Assembly (NCBI RefSeq): GCF_900086715.1
Contig: NZ_FLKH01000012.1
Location: forward strand, 434,001 to 498,000
Length of the DNA: 64,000 nt
DNA from: Gracilibacillus timonensis
GTDB lineage: Bacteria > Bacillota > Bacilli > Bacillales > Amphibacillaceae
Direction of reading: 5' to 3'
The notes beneath the pieces were generated by a model that did no database searches, was not told the origin of the DNA, and saw only the letters and a program-made list of their open reading frames with translations. Shown piece by piece: positions 37,411 to 45,419 of the stretch. The position numbers and the translations under genes are program-made. How positions within the stretch are numbered: position 1 is the stretch's first letter; each line of letters starts with the position of its first letter.

Positions 37411-39477
37411 ATGAGAATTTCAGGTATGGCCAGTGGGATGGATATTGATCAGATGGTCAAAGACTTGATGAGAGCGGAAAGTATCCCGTTGCAAAAGATG
37501 GAGCAAGAAAAACAGGTTTTAGAATGGCGTCGTGATGATTATCGTGCCATGAACACCTTATTATTAGATTTTCGCACCAAGCTAGCCGAAATGAGAATGC
37601 CTAGCACCTATCGAGCTCGCCAGGTTGCCTCAACAAACGAAAATCTGATAACCGCAACCGCCAGCAGTGCTGCCTCCCAGTCATCCTTTGAAATTTCCAG
37701 GGTGGAGCAACTAGCCAAGTCGGCTTCTTGGGTGAATGGTGGGGGGATTGCTGGAGATGATTTTGATGCTGGTGGCCGGTTGATCGATCAGAAAGACTTA
37801 TTAGGAAATGAGGGAGACTGGAAAAAGGGTGCTATTAAGCAGTTTAATGGTAGAGGTAATGAGGCTATCGAATTAGGCGAAGGTGTGGTAGCAGACGGAG
37901 TCAATGTTCGAGTGAATGGTAAGGGGTATGAAGTGGTAACGGATGAAGATGTTGAGTTAAACGACAATCAAGTATTATTAACCTCTGATGGTAAATTAAC
38001 ATTTAAAAATAATTTATCGGCAAATGATCGTGTTTCTGTTGATTATGTTACGACTGGTGAGAATATTGATGAAATCACCTTAACTGCAGAGAAGACATCT
38101 GGTATTACTTTAGGAGGACGTTCGATCGTTGCGGATAATGGATTTGAATTAACAGTGGATGGTAAGGAGTATAAAATCGACTTAAACAGTGAAAATGATG
38201 GGGTTTATCAGTTGGTGAATGCTGAGGATGAATCCGATGTGCTTGGTAGTATTAATGTACATACTGGTAGAGTAACGTTTGAAGAACCCATGGAAAAATC
38301 AGACGAAGATGCTGATATCGAAATTAAGGCATCTTATCAACAAAACTACACGACATTTTCAGTAGGATCCAATACTTCCAACGGAGAAACCTACCAAAGC
38401 TTTATTGTGCAAGGTAATGAATCGTTAAATCAGGTGGTTCGTCGTGTCAATGATGCCAATTTGGGTGTATCGATGACTTTTGATTCTTTCACTAACCAGC
38501 TTTCTATGCGCCGGACGGAGACGGGGATTTTTAGTGATGATGGCCAGGATATCAAGGTCAGCGGAAATTTTATTGAAAATACGCTTCGATTTAATAGTGA
38601 AGAGTCTTCCTTTCAAGCAGGCCAAAATGCCAAGTTCACCATCAATGGTTTAAATACCGAACGCACATCCAACAGCTTTCAAATGGATGGTGTGACCTTT
38701 CAATTAAGGCAAACTTTTAATAATACCGATGAGACTGACCCTATTCAGCCGGTTACCATTAATGTTACCAATGATGCCGAGGCCGTAGTGGAGCGGATTA
38801 CAGAGTTTGTGGAGACCTATAACACCTTAATCGATTCAATCAATGGCAAGGTGAATGAGACCTTTCATCGTGACTATGATCCATTAACGGATGAAGAGCG
38901 GGAATCGTTATCGGACCGACAGCAAGAAGACTGGGAAGAAATGGCTAAGAGCGGTTTGTTGCGCCATGATTCGTTGCTTCAAAGTACCTTATCCAGTATG
39001 AGGAACGATTTTTATTCGCCTGTGGATACAGGAGAAGGGGCTGCTTATAATCAGCTTGCCCAAATTGGGATCACCACGACAAGGAACTATATGGATGGTG
39101 GTAAACTAGAGATCAATGAAGCAAAATTAAGAGAAGCGGTTGAAACCGATCCGTCAGCAGTAGAGGATCTCTTCCGTGTAGATGGCGAAACGCAGAGTGA
39201 AAAAGGAATCACCCAACGTCTTACCGATTCGGTTAATCAGTCCATGGATCGCATTTATGAACGTGCGGGAAGAGCAACCTATACCAATCAACAATTCACG
39301 ATTGGACGAAACCTGGAGGATATGGAAGATCGCATTGCCAATTTTGAACGCAGATTAGAACAAACCGAACAGCGTTATTGGCGTCAATTCACAGCAATGG
39401 AGAAGGCGATGCAGCAAGCCAATAGCCAAGCTGCCTATATGATGCAGCAATTTGGCGGTGGAATGGGAATGATGTAA
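37411..39477 (+). CDS. fliD: Flagellar hook-associated protein 2 / filament cap FliD
   Basis: This 688-residue cap protein begins MRISGMASGMDIDQMVKDLM and ends with the FliD C-terminal helix (LEDMEDRIANFERRLEQTEQRYWRQFTAMEKAMQQANSQ type). It is much longer than B. subtilis FliD (498), owing to an expanded acidic middle (about 130-320) exposed at the cap. ATG 37411 is preferred to an upstream GTG at 37390, which has no ribosome site. It is first in a sigma-D unit with the YjfB-like gene. Confidence 0.94.
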   Translation: MRISGMASGMDIDQMVKDLMRAESIPLQKMEQEKQVLEWRRDDYRAMNTLLLDFRTKLAEMRMPSTYRARQVASTNENLITATASSAASQSSFEISRVEQLAKSASWVNGGGIAGDDFDAGGRLIDQKDLLGNEGDWKKGAIKQFNGRGNEAIELGEGVVADGVNVRVNGKGYEVVTDEDVELNDNQVLLTSDGKLTFKNNLSANDRVSVDYVTTGENIDEITLTAEKTSGITLGGRSIVADNGFELTVDGKEYKIDLNSENDGVYQLVNAEDESDVLGSINVHTGRVTFEEPMEKSDEDADIEIKASYQQNYTTFSVGSNTSNGETYQSFIVQGNESLNQVVRRVNDANLGVSMTFDSFTNQLSMRRTETGIFSDDGQDIKVSGNFIENTLRFNSEESSFQAGQNAKFTINGLNTERTSNSFQMDGVTFQLRQTFNNTDETDPIQPVTINVTNDAEAVVERITEFVETYNTLIDSINGKVNETFHRDYDPLTDEERESLSDRQQEDWEEMAKSGLLRHDSLLQSTLSSMRNDFYSPVDTGEGAAYNQLAQIGITTTRNYMDGGKLEINEAKLREAVETDPSAVEDLFRVDGETQSEKGITQRLTDSVNQSMDRIYERAGRATYTNQQFTIGRNLEDMEDRIANFERRLEQTEQRYWRQFTAMEKAMQQANSQAAYMMQQFGGGMGMM

Positions 39478-39496
39478 ACAAAGGAGGCAGATAGGA

Positions 39497-39673
39497 ATGG
39501 ATATTGCAGCCTTATCTATTTTAATGAATCAGTCGCAAGTTCAGCAGCAGAAAGATATAGCCTTGATGAGTAAGGCGATGGATCAGGTAGAAGCTCAGTC
39601 CAATGACATGATCAAGCTGATGGAAAGCTCTGTCCAGCCTCACTTGGGGGGGAATATCGATCTGCAAGGATAA
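39497..39673 (+). CDS. YjfB-family putative motility protein
   Basis: This 58-residue helical protein, MDIAALSILMNQSQVQQQKD... and ending NIDLQG, matches the YjfB_motility family. In Bacillus these small proteins are sigma-D dependent with unknown function. A strong AAGGAGGCAG site and a position 20 bp after fliD support it; a terminator follows. Confidence 0.85.
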   Translation: MDIAALSILMNQSQVQQQKDIALMSKAMDQVEAQSNDMIKLMESSVQPHLGGNIDLQG

Positions 39674-39680
39674 GATGGAT

Positions 39681-39711
39681 AAAAAAGGGTCTCATCAGGA
39701 CTCTTTTTTTG
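39681..39711 (+). terminator. Terminator after fliD-yjfB
   Basis: AAAAAGGGTC pairs with GACTCTTTTT around TCATCAG, with trailing T's. Confidence 0.8.
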
Positions 39712-39811
39712 TTGGGACTATATAATCCCGTAGCATAGCAAAAAGATTGCTACTTGTGACTCTAGAGGCGAATTGTCTTCTGAATGATGGATGGAATCTG
39801 TTTCGTCAACA

Positions 39812-40024
39812 AAAAATGACGGCTAAAATCGGAGAGGGAAGCGCTGAAATGGGCGTCATCTCAGAAATGACGGCCAAAATCGGAGGAGAATCATGAAAAA
39901 TGGGCGTCATCTCAGAAATGACGGCCAAAATCGGAGGAGAATCATGAAAAATGGGCGTCATCTCAGAAATGACGGCCAAAATCGGAGGAGAATCATGAAA
40001 AATGGGCGTCATCTCAGAAATGAC
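39812..40024. repeat. Tandem 51-bp array (ATGACGG family, subtype 2), 4 units plus a truncated fifth
   Basis: ATGACGG anchors lie at 39816, 39867, 39918, 39969 and 40020, exactly 51 bp apart. Each unit also has GGGCGTCATC, giving the inverted pair ATGACG/CGTCAT. The fifth unit stops after ATGACG and turns into a G13 tract. Units are nearly identical to those at 42797-42960. Confidence 0.95.
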
Positions 40025-40037
40025 GGGGGGGGGGGGG
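40025..40037 (+). repeat. 13-G homopolymer directly before a lipoprotein start
   Basis: Thirteen consecutive Gs end 6 bp before the ATG at 40044, in the place of the Shine-Dalgarno. Tracts of this length are slippage-prone, so expression may be phase variable. The exact length may also be a sequencing estimate. Confidence 0.85.
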
Positions 40038-40043
40038 ACGTAT

Positions 40044-40697
40044 ATGAAAAAGGTTCCACTGATTTTTTTACTAAGCATAGCTATGTTTTTAATGGCGTGT
40101 AGTGAGGATGAAAACGACAGTAATGAAGCCGAGGCAGAAAATGAGGCTCCAGTTGAAAGCGAAACAGATGAAGAAGAACAAGCAAATGATGCGGAAGAGC
40201 AGCCAGATGAGGTGGACAATAACGAAGGCTCAGCTAGTGGAATATTTGAAGTAACGGAAGAAGATCAAGAAGATCTTACTATCGGAGATACTGGCACATT
40301 CCAAGCAACATTAGGTACTTACGAAGTGACGTTGAAATCAGCAGAAATGGTTGGTGAAGAGCTTGATGGGGAGCCGTCTTTATTGGATGAATTGATCGTT
40401 TTAGAATTAAGCTTTAAAAATATTGGTGATAATGTATTACAAGCAGAAGAAGTCATGGGTAATATGGAGATCACCGAAGATCTCATGGGATCAGGTTTCT
40501 CAAATGGTGCTTCAGAATTTGAAACGATCGATGAATTCGAAGGCGAAATTCAACCAGGAGAAGAGAGAACAGCAACGTTTATTGGTGATGTGTTAACCGC
40601 TGATGAATACTACTTCAGAAAGGATCAAGGAAACGTAGAAGCGGGCACAAGTAATCAAGTTATTTGGACGATTACAGATGAAGAAGCAAGGGAGTAA
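40044..40697 (+). CDS. Acidic lipoprotein with DUF4352-like domain
   Basis: This 217-residue protein has a lipoprotein signal MKKVPLIFLLSIAMFLMAC, so Cys19 would be lipidated. A highly acidic, probably disordered linker (20-70) leads to a beta-sandwich domain resembling DUF4352/Telokin-like proteins (ELIVLELSFKNIGDNVLQAEE; EIQPGEERTATFI). Outer face of the membrane; function unknown. The only ribosome-site candidate is the G13 tract. Insertion between fliD and flaG suggests an accessory gene. Confidence 0.82.
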   Translation: MKKVPLIFLLSIAMFLMACSEDENDSNEAEAENEAPVESETDEEEQANDAEEQPDEVDNNEGSASGIFEVTEEDQEDLTIGDTGTFQATLGTYEVTLKSAEMVGEELDGEPSLLDELIVLELSFKNIGDNVLQAEEVMGNMEITEDLMGSGFSNGASEFETIDEFEGEIQPGEERTATFIGDVLTADEYYFRKDQGNVEAGTSNQVIWTITDEEARE

Positions 40698-40889
40698 CGT
40701 TTTGAATATTCACTATTAATGATTTTTTCTGGTGACAGTCTATTTGACCTATAAAAAATGAATATGGTGGCATCAACGGTGATATGATAATGAATACAAT
40801 GATGAAAATAGACATCTATAACTTGGTGTACATGATTACGTATGCTATACGATGGATAGTGATTAATTATAAAAGAAAGGGGATTTGAA

Positions 40890-41138
40890 TTGTTAAGTTT
40901 TGACCCAGCTAATGCAAGACAAAACCTCTACCAATTGATTAAACAAGTTAATGATGATAACACGCCGATTGAAATTACAAGTGCAAAAAATGACGCTGGT
41001 GCTGTACGGATTAGCAAAAGAGATTGGGACGCTGTACTGGAAACGCTTTATTTGCAAAATGCCGGAGTCCTTGATCGAATAAAACATTTTGAAAATGAAG
41101 AGACAGAGGATTTATTAATGAACATCATCGAATGTTAG
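40890..41138 (+). CDS. Phd/YefM-family antitoxin, no toxin partner
   Basis: This 82-residue protein begins with TTG after AAAGAAAGGGG. ANARQNLYQLIKQVNDDNTPIEIT and the residues AVRISKRDWDAVLETLYLQN are the YefM DNA-binding and C-terminal signature. YefM antitoxins are normally followed by an overlapping yoeB or txe gene. Here the stop is followed within 10 bp by a repeat array and then an IS element, with no toxin. Confidence 0.88.
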   Translation: MLSFDPANARQNLYQLIKQVNDDNTPIEITSAKNDAGAVRISKRDWDAVLETLYLQNAGVLDRIKHFENEETEDLLMNIIEC

Positions 41139-41143
41139 AGGCC

Positions 41144-41397
41144 TTCTTACGGACAAAACTTCGCAGTTCGGCGATTTTTTGTCTGTTAGATTCATTCTTA
41201 CGGACAGAATTTTGCGAATCGGTGATTTTTTGTCTGTTAGATTCGGTCTTACGGACAGAATTTTGCGAATCGGTGATTTTTTGTCTGTTAGATTCATTCT
41301 TACGGACAGAATTTTGCGAATCGGTGATTTTTTGTCTGTTAGATTCATTCTTACGGACAGAATTTTGCGAATCGGTGATTTTTTGTCTGTTAGATGA
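41144..41397. repeat. Tandem 51-bp array (GGACARAA family), 5 units
   Basis: TTACGGAC anchors lie at 41147, 41198, 41249, 41300 and 41351, exactly 51 bp apart. Each unit opens with GGACA(G/A)AA and closes with TTTTTTGTCTGT, a potential stem. It abuts the antitoxin stop on the left and the IS256 left end on the right. Confidence 0.95.
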
Positions 41398-41493
41398 TTA
41401 AGCCCATATAATTGTGTAAAAAGGAAAAGGCCTCGTTCATTTCCTGTTATAATGTTTTTATCCCACTAAAAACTTATAAAGGAGAAATGAACG

Positions 41494-42666
41494 ATGACCC
41501 ATATCCATTTTAAACTGAATTTTGAAGAATTAAAAGAAAAAGTATTAGGATCGGATTTAGAAGATGTGATGAAATCAGCGTTAGTGATTGTGCTGAATTC
41601 GTTCATGGAGAAAGAACGGGATGACTACCTAGAGGCAGCATCTTACGAAAGAACCGAAGGGCGTAAGGACTATCGCAACGGTTACTATGAGCGCGATTAT
41701 AAAGTACCTGTGGGAACCTTAAAATTACATGTTCCCCGAACGAGGAAAGGGGAATTTTCCCCATCCTTGTTTGAAAAATATACACGCTCCGATCAATCCT
41801 TGGTCTTATCGATGCTGGAAATGGTGGTGAACGGGGTATCTACTCGAAAGGTCACCAATATCATGGAAGCGCTCTGTGGAGAAGGGGTGTCTAAATCCAT
41901 GGTATCGAATATCACCAAGAAATTGGATCCCCTGGTCATGGAATGGGCCAATCGCCCGTTGAATGTGAAGTATTATCCCTATATCTATACCGATGCCATG
42001 TATATCAAGGTAAGAGAGCATCATAAAGTGGTCTCTAAAGCGGTGTATATTGCGGTAGGGGTCAACGAAGAAAAGAAACGGGAAATCATCGGGATGACAG
42101 TTCAGCATGCCGAGTCGAAGGAAAGCTGGAGCCGTTTCTTGGAAAGTTTACAATCGAGAGGTCTCCAGTCGCCCAAACTGGTTATTTCGGATGCCCATGA
42201 AGGGTTAAAACAAGCCATTCAACAACGGTTCATTGGTACGAGTTGGCAGCGTTGCACGGTCCATTTCAAACGGAATCTGTTCGATACCTTGCCGAAAAAA
42301 GGGAGAGAGGAGGCCAAGAGATGGATCAAACGTGTATTTAACGCGAGCAGTGTAGAGGAAGCGCGAGCGTTAAAAGATCAGTTTTTGAAGGCGTATGAAG
42401 ATCAGCCAAGATTTACGAAAGTAGGAGAATTGTTAGAAGAAGGATTTGATGATGCGGTTCAATTTATGAACGAACCCGTTGATTATCACGTGCAGTTACG
42501 GACCACCAACAATGTGGAAAGAATCAATGGAGAAGTCCGAAGAAGAGAACGAGTGATTCGCATATTTCCTAACACTCAATCCGCTTTTCGGTTAATTGGG
42601 GCCGTCCTCATGGATATCGAAGAACAATTAGACCGAGGCAATCGAATATACTTGAAAGGTACCTAA
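41494..42666 (+). CDS. IS256-family (Mutator) transposase
   Basis: This 390-residue DDE transposase has an N-terminal DNA-binding region with RNGYYERD and VPRTRKGEFSPSLFEKY. The catalytic Asp lie in YTDAMYIKV and VISDAHEGL, and the Glu in TTNNVERINGEVRRRERVIRIFPN. CTVHFKRNLF is another family block. Intact, with a good AAAGGAG site. Confidence 0.95.
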   Translation: MTHIHFKLNFEELKEKVLGSDLEDVMKSALVIVLNSFMEKERDDYLEAASYERTEGRKDYRNGYYERDYKVPVGTLKLHVPRTRKGEFSPSLFEKYTRSDQSLVLSMLEMVVNGVSTRKVTNIMEALCGEGVSKSMVSNITKKLDPLVMEWANRPLNVKYYPYIYTDAMYIKVREHHKVVSKAVYIAVGVNEEKKREIIGMTVQHAESKESWSRFLESLQSRGLQSPKLVISDAHEGLKQAIQQRFIGTSWQRCTVHFKRNLFDTLPKKGREEAKRWIKRVFNASSVEEARALKDQFLKAYEDQPRFTKVGELLEEGFDDAVQFMNEPVDYHVQLRTTNNVERINGEVRRRERVIRIFPNTQSAFRLIGAVLMDIEEQLDRGNRIYLKGT

Positions 42667-42689
42667 AAGCCCGCCAGCGTCGGCGCGAA

Positions 42690-42735
42690 AATGTGTGGAG
42701 GAAGGAGGGGGTACCCCCTCCTTCCTCCACACATT
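42690..42735 (+). repeat. Perfect 46-nt palindrome inside the IS256 element
   Basis: Two 23-nt arms with no loop: AATGTGTGGAGGAAGGAGG... mirrored exactly through a central GGGGGTACCCCC. It lies 24 bp after the transposase stop and before the right end. It may act as a terminator for either strand. Confidence 0.9.
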
Positions 42736-42796
42736 CACCATACCCTAACCGGATAAAAACATGTAAATGTATTTTACACAATAATATGGACTTGAC

Positions 42797-42960
42797 TAAA
42801 TGACGGCCAAAACCGGAGGGGAATCATGAAAAATGGGCGTCATCACGGAAATGACGGCCAAAACCGGAAGGGAATCATGAAAAATGGGCGTCATCACGGA
42901 AATGACGGCCAAAACCGGAGGGGAATCATGAAAAATGGGCGTCATCTCAGCAATGAAGAC
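42797..42960. repeat. Tandem 51-bp array (ATGACGG family, subtype 2), 3 units plus a remnant
   Basis: ATGACGG anchors lie at 42800, 42851 and 42902, with a degraded fourth at 42953, all 51 bp apart. Units differ from the 39812 array at only a few bases. It begins 7 bp after the IS256 right end. Confidence 0.93.
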
Positions 42961-43094
42961 CAACACCAATGCAAAACCACATAAAAACCCGAATACACCC
43001 CATATTGCTACATCACAAGTTTCACCACTACATTGTCAATGAAAAGTTAGTACCTCATCTCACTCGTAAACCACCTCATTTATCCAAAAACTAT

Positions 43095-43120
43095 TAAACA
43101 TTTTATAAAAATGCCGATAA
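43095..43120 (+). promoter_or_regulatory. Sigma-D promoter of flaG-fliS-fliT
   Basis: TAAA (43095-43098), 14 bp, GCCGATAA (43113-43120). Gives the cluster its own start separate from fliD. Confidence 0.78.
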
Positions 43121-43156
43121 TAGGAATAACAATAGAATGAGGAGCTGAGTTTTGTC

Positions 43157-43516
43157 ATGGAAATTGGTAAAATGATCACTGGATCTCCACTCATGCAAAC
43201 TAACACGACGATTGAGGCATCCAAATCTGCAAGAGAGCGATCCAATAACCATCGGCAAACGATCGAAACAAACATCAATGATATTGACATATCTAGCGAT
43301 CAATTAAATGGAATGGTGGAAGGGCTGAATTCTTTTCTGGAATCAACCCAAACGAGTATTAGATATGAATTACATGAGAAATTAGATAGGTATTTTGTCA
43401 AAATTGTTGATCAGGATACCGAAGAAGTCGTCAGGGAAATACCACCTGAAAAAATGCTTGATGTCTACGCCTCCATGTTTGAATACATGGGTTTTATTGT
43501 AGATAAGAAAATATAG
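43157..43516 (+). CDS. flaG: FlaG family protein (YvyC-like)
   Basis: This 119-residue protein has a variable N-terminal half and the FlaG signature STQTSIRYELHEKLDRYFVKIVD, then EVVREIPPEKMLDVYASM. FlaG influences filament length in several genera. B. subtilis has flaG before fliD; here fliD comes first and a 3.4-kb accessory patch lies between. TGAGGAG precedes the start. Confidence 0.9.
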   Translation: MEIGKMITGSPLMQTNTTIEASKSARERSNNHRQTIETNINDIDISSDQLNGMVEGLNSFLESTQTSIRYELHEKLDRYFVKIVDQDTEEVVREIPPEKMLDVYASMFEYMGFIVDKKI

Positions 43517-43544
43517 GAACTTGAACAGAGGGGGAAATGGCTTT

Positions 43545-43943
43545 ATGGCTTATCAGCAGTATCAAACATATCAGCATAATTCTGTGAATACAGCTACACC
43601 AGGGGAATTAACGCTGATGTTATATAATGGGTCCTTGAAATTTATCAAACAAGCAAAAAAAGCGATAGAAAATGGTGATCATGCAAAAAAGAATCAAATG
43701 ATTCAAAAAACACAAGATATTATTCGTGAATTAATGGTTACTTTGGACAGCGAGGCAGCAATTGCCAAACAGATCATGCCACTATATGACTTTGCCTATC
43801 ACGCCCTTACACAGGCCAACATCAAGAATGACCTGGAACAACTGGATCAGGCTTATACCATCATGGAGGATTTTCGTAACACTTGGAAAGAAGTCATTAA
43901 AAAAGAACGTCTCCGTCAGCATGGGAAAGGTGTAAATGCATGA
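43545..43943 (+). CDS. fliS: Flagellin chaperone FliS
   Basis: This 132-residue four-helix chaperone binds the C-terminus of flagellin. MAYQQYQTYQHNSVNTATPGELTLMLYNGSLKFI is diagnostic. ATG 43545 is chosen over an upstream TTG because GAGGGGGAAATGG sits just before it. Overlaps fliT by 4 bp. Confidence 0.94.
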   Translation: MAYQQYQTYQHNSVNTATPGELTLMLYNGSLKFIKQAKKAIENGDHAKKNQMIQKTQDIIRELMVTLDSEAAIAKQIMPLYDFAYHALTQANIKNDLEQLDQAYTIMEDFRNTWKEVIKKERLRQHGKGVNA

Positions 43944-44296
43944 ATGCCAGTATTCAAGCGTATATCGATGTCACGAAACGCATGCTTGTATTATTGAAGG
44001 ATTCCAAGTCAGATAAGTCACGGGAAGAGCGAATCAAGCAGGTGACAGACTTGCTTACGGATCGCGATCAATACAAAGAGCAAATACGTCCTCCTTTTTC
44101 TGAAACGGATCAACAATTAGGTACGCAAGCCGTTGCATTGGATAAACAGCTACAGCAGAACTTAACACAAATGATGCAGCAGATTAAACAAGATATGCGT
44201 AACACAAAGAAGCAGACACGCTCCAACCATCATTATTTGAATCCATACAAAAATGTGGCCAATTATGATGGCAGATTTCTCGATTCCAAACAGTAG
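43940..44296 (+). CDS. fliT: Flagellar protein FliT
   Basis: This 118-residue helical protein is rich in Lys and Gln, coupled to fliS by an ATGA overlap. FliT is the FliD export chaperone in this position in Bacillus. Sequence conservation in this family is weak, so the call relies partly on order. Confidence 0.85.
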   Translation: MNASIQAYIDVTKRMLVLLKDSKSDKSREERIKQVTDLLTDRDQYKEQIRPPFSETDQQLGTQAVALDKQLQQNLTQMMQQIKQDMRNTKKQTRSNHHYLNPYKNVANYDGRFLDSKQ

Positions 44297-44373
44297 TCAT
44301 CTATCGTGCGACCCGGTAAATCAGCGCTTATTCGATATGTAAAGAAATTGTTAAATAATTATGAATATTACTC

Positions 44374-44399
44374 GTTTATATATGCGAAAGTGTGGTATT
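44374..44399 (+). promoter_or_regulatory. Possible sigma-B promoter of hpf
   Basis: GTTTAT (44374-44379), 14 bp, GGTATT (44394-44399) resembles the general-stress promoter pattern. B. subtilis hpf (yvyD) is stress induced. A sigma-A -10 (TATTAT) overlaps, so the call is tentative. Confidence 0.35.
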
Positions 44400-44452
44400 A
44401 TAGAATTATAAAGCGATCACAAGCTTTATAGTTTGAAAGGAGGACACTTTTT

Positions 44453-45013
44453 ATGAAGTACAACATCCGAGGAGAAAATGTAGAAGTAACAAACGCAATC
44501 AAGGAGTACGTGGAACGCAAAATAGGGAAACTAGAAAGATATTTTGATACACCTCCCACTTCTGATGTAAATGTAAATATAAGTGTCTATAATGAGGAGC
44601 AGCAAATAGAAGTGACGATCCCCATGTCTAATCTACTGCTAAGAGCAGAGGAGCAACACCTCGATTTGTATGCTGCAATTGATCTTGTTGTTGACAAACT
44701 AGAGAGACAAATCCGCAAACACAAAACAAAAGTTAATCGTAAATTCCGTCAGCAAGGTGCGCCAAAGCATGTATTTGCTGAGATGGAAAAAGAAATTGCT
44801 GAAGCTAGGCAAGAAGACGAATTTGATGATAGCGAAATTGAAATTGTCAGGACTAAACGTTTTGACTTGAAACCAATGGATTCGGAAGAAGCAGTATTAC
44901 AAATGGATATGCTGGGACATGCTTTCTTCGTATTTGAAAATGCCATAACCGGCAATACAAATGTCGTTTATCGACGCCGTGACGGCAGATATGGTTTAAT
45001 TGAACCAAGTTAA
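44453..45013 (+). CDS. hpf: Long-form ribosome hibernation promoting factor
   Basis: This 186-residue protein has an N-terminal ribosome-binding domain (MKYNIRGENVEVTNAIKEYVERKIGKLERYF) and a C-terminal dimerisation domain (VRTKRFDLKPMDSEEAVLQMDMLGHAFFVFENA...). The long form drives 100S ribosome dimers in stationary phase or stress. GAAAGGAGGACAC gives a strong start. Monocistronic with its own terminator. Confidence 0.96.
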   Translation: MKYNIRGENVEVTNAIKEYVERKIGKLERYFDTPPTSDVNVNISVYNEEQQIEVTIPMSNLLLRAEEQHLDLYAAIDLVVDKLERQIRKHKTKVNRKFRQQGAPKHVFAEMEKEIAEARQEDEFDDSEIEIVRTKRFDLKPMDSEEAVLQMDMLGHAFFVFENAITGNTNVVYRRRDGRYGLIEPS

Positions 45014-45028
45014 TATATACTTACGACA

Positions 45029-45061
45029 GAAACGACCAACAAAAGCTGGTCGTTTCTTTTT
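45029..45061 (+). terminator. Terminator after hpf
   Basis: GAAACGACCA pairs with TGGTCGTTTC, followed by T's. Confidence 0.9.
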
Positions 45062-45232
45062 GATCGTAGAATGTAATCGCTTTTTAAAGAGAGTACACAT
45101 CGATTGTAATCTTTCATAAAAAAACATAAATTCTCATTTTCACTTCAAACAACCGCCATAAAATTCCTTTTCACTGATGAAATAATCTTGTTTTCTTGCT
45201 GTTACCTTGCATGAAAATACGATAATGCACAG

Positions 45233-45261
45233 TTGGCACTGTTTATAGGCTATGGTATAAA
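45233..45261 (+). promoter_or_regulatory. Sigma-A promoter in the hpf-secA gap
   Basis: TTGGCA (45233-45238), 17 bp, TATAAA (45256-45261), each 5/6 to consensus. It gives a leader of about 150 nt before secA. The rest of the 45062-45419 gap holds nothing I recognise. Confidence 0.6.
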
Positions 45262-45419
45262 TAATATAGGGGGCGGGAAATCCACATCCTTTCAACTTTT
45301 ATCTTCTCGCTTCCTTTTTTTGCGGAATATTTTCCTTTTTTTCATCCAAGTGTTATGATAAGGAATGGACAAATAAAAATAGTACAAACGGATCTTATGA
45401 AAAAAGAGGAGCGGCTAGA

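Larger units (their letters stand above)
41400..42793 (+). mobile_element. IS256-family insertion sequence
   Basis: About 1.39 kb. The 22-bp ends at 41400-41421 and 42772-42793 are inverted copies matching at 20 of 22 positions (AAGYCCATATWATTGTGTAAAA). They enclose one full-length transposase and a long palindrome. Flanks (AGATGATT on the left, GACTAAAT on the right) are not duplicated. Confidence 0.9.

Noticed and set aside
41132-41401. Open frames across the GGACARAA array
   Set aside because: Same artefact of a 51-bp period, open on both strands.
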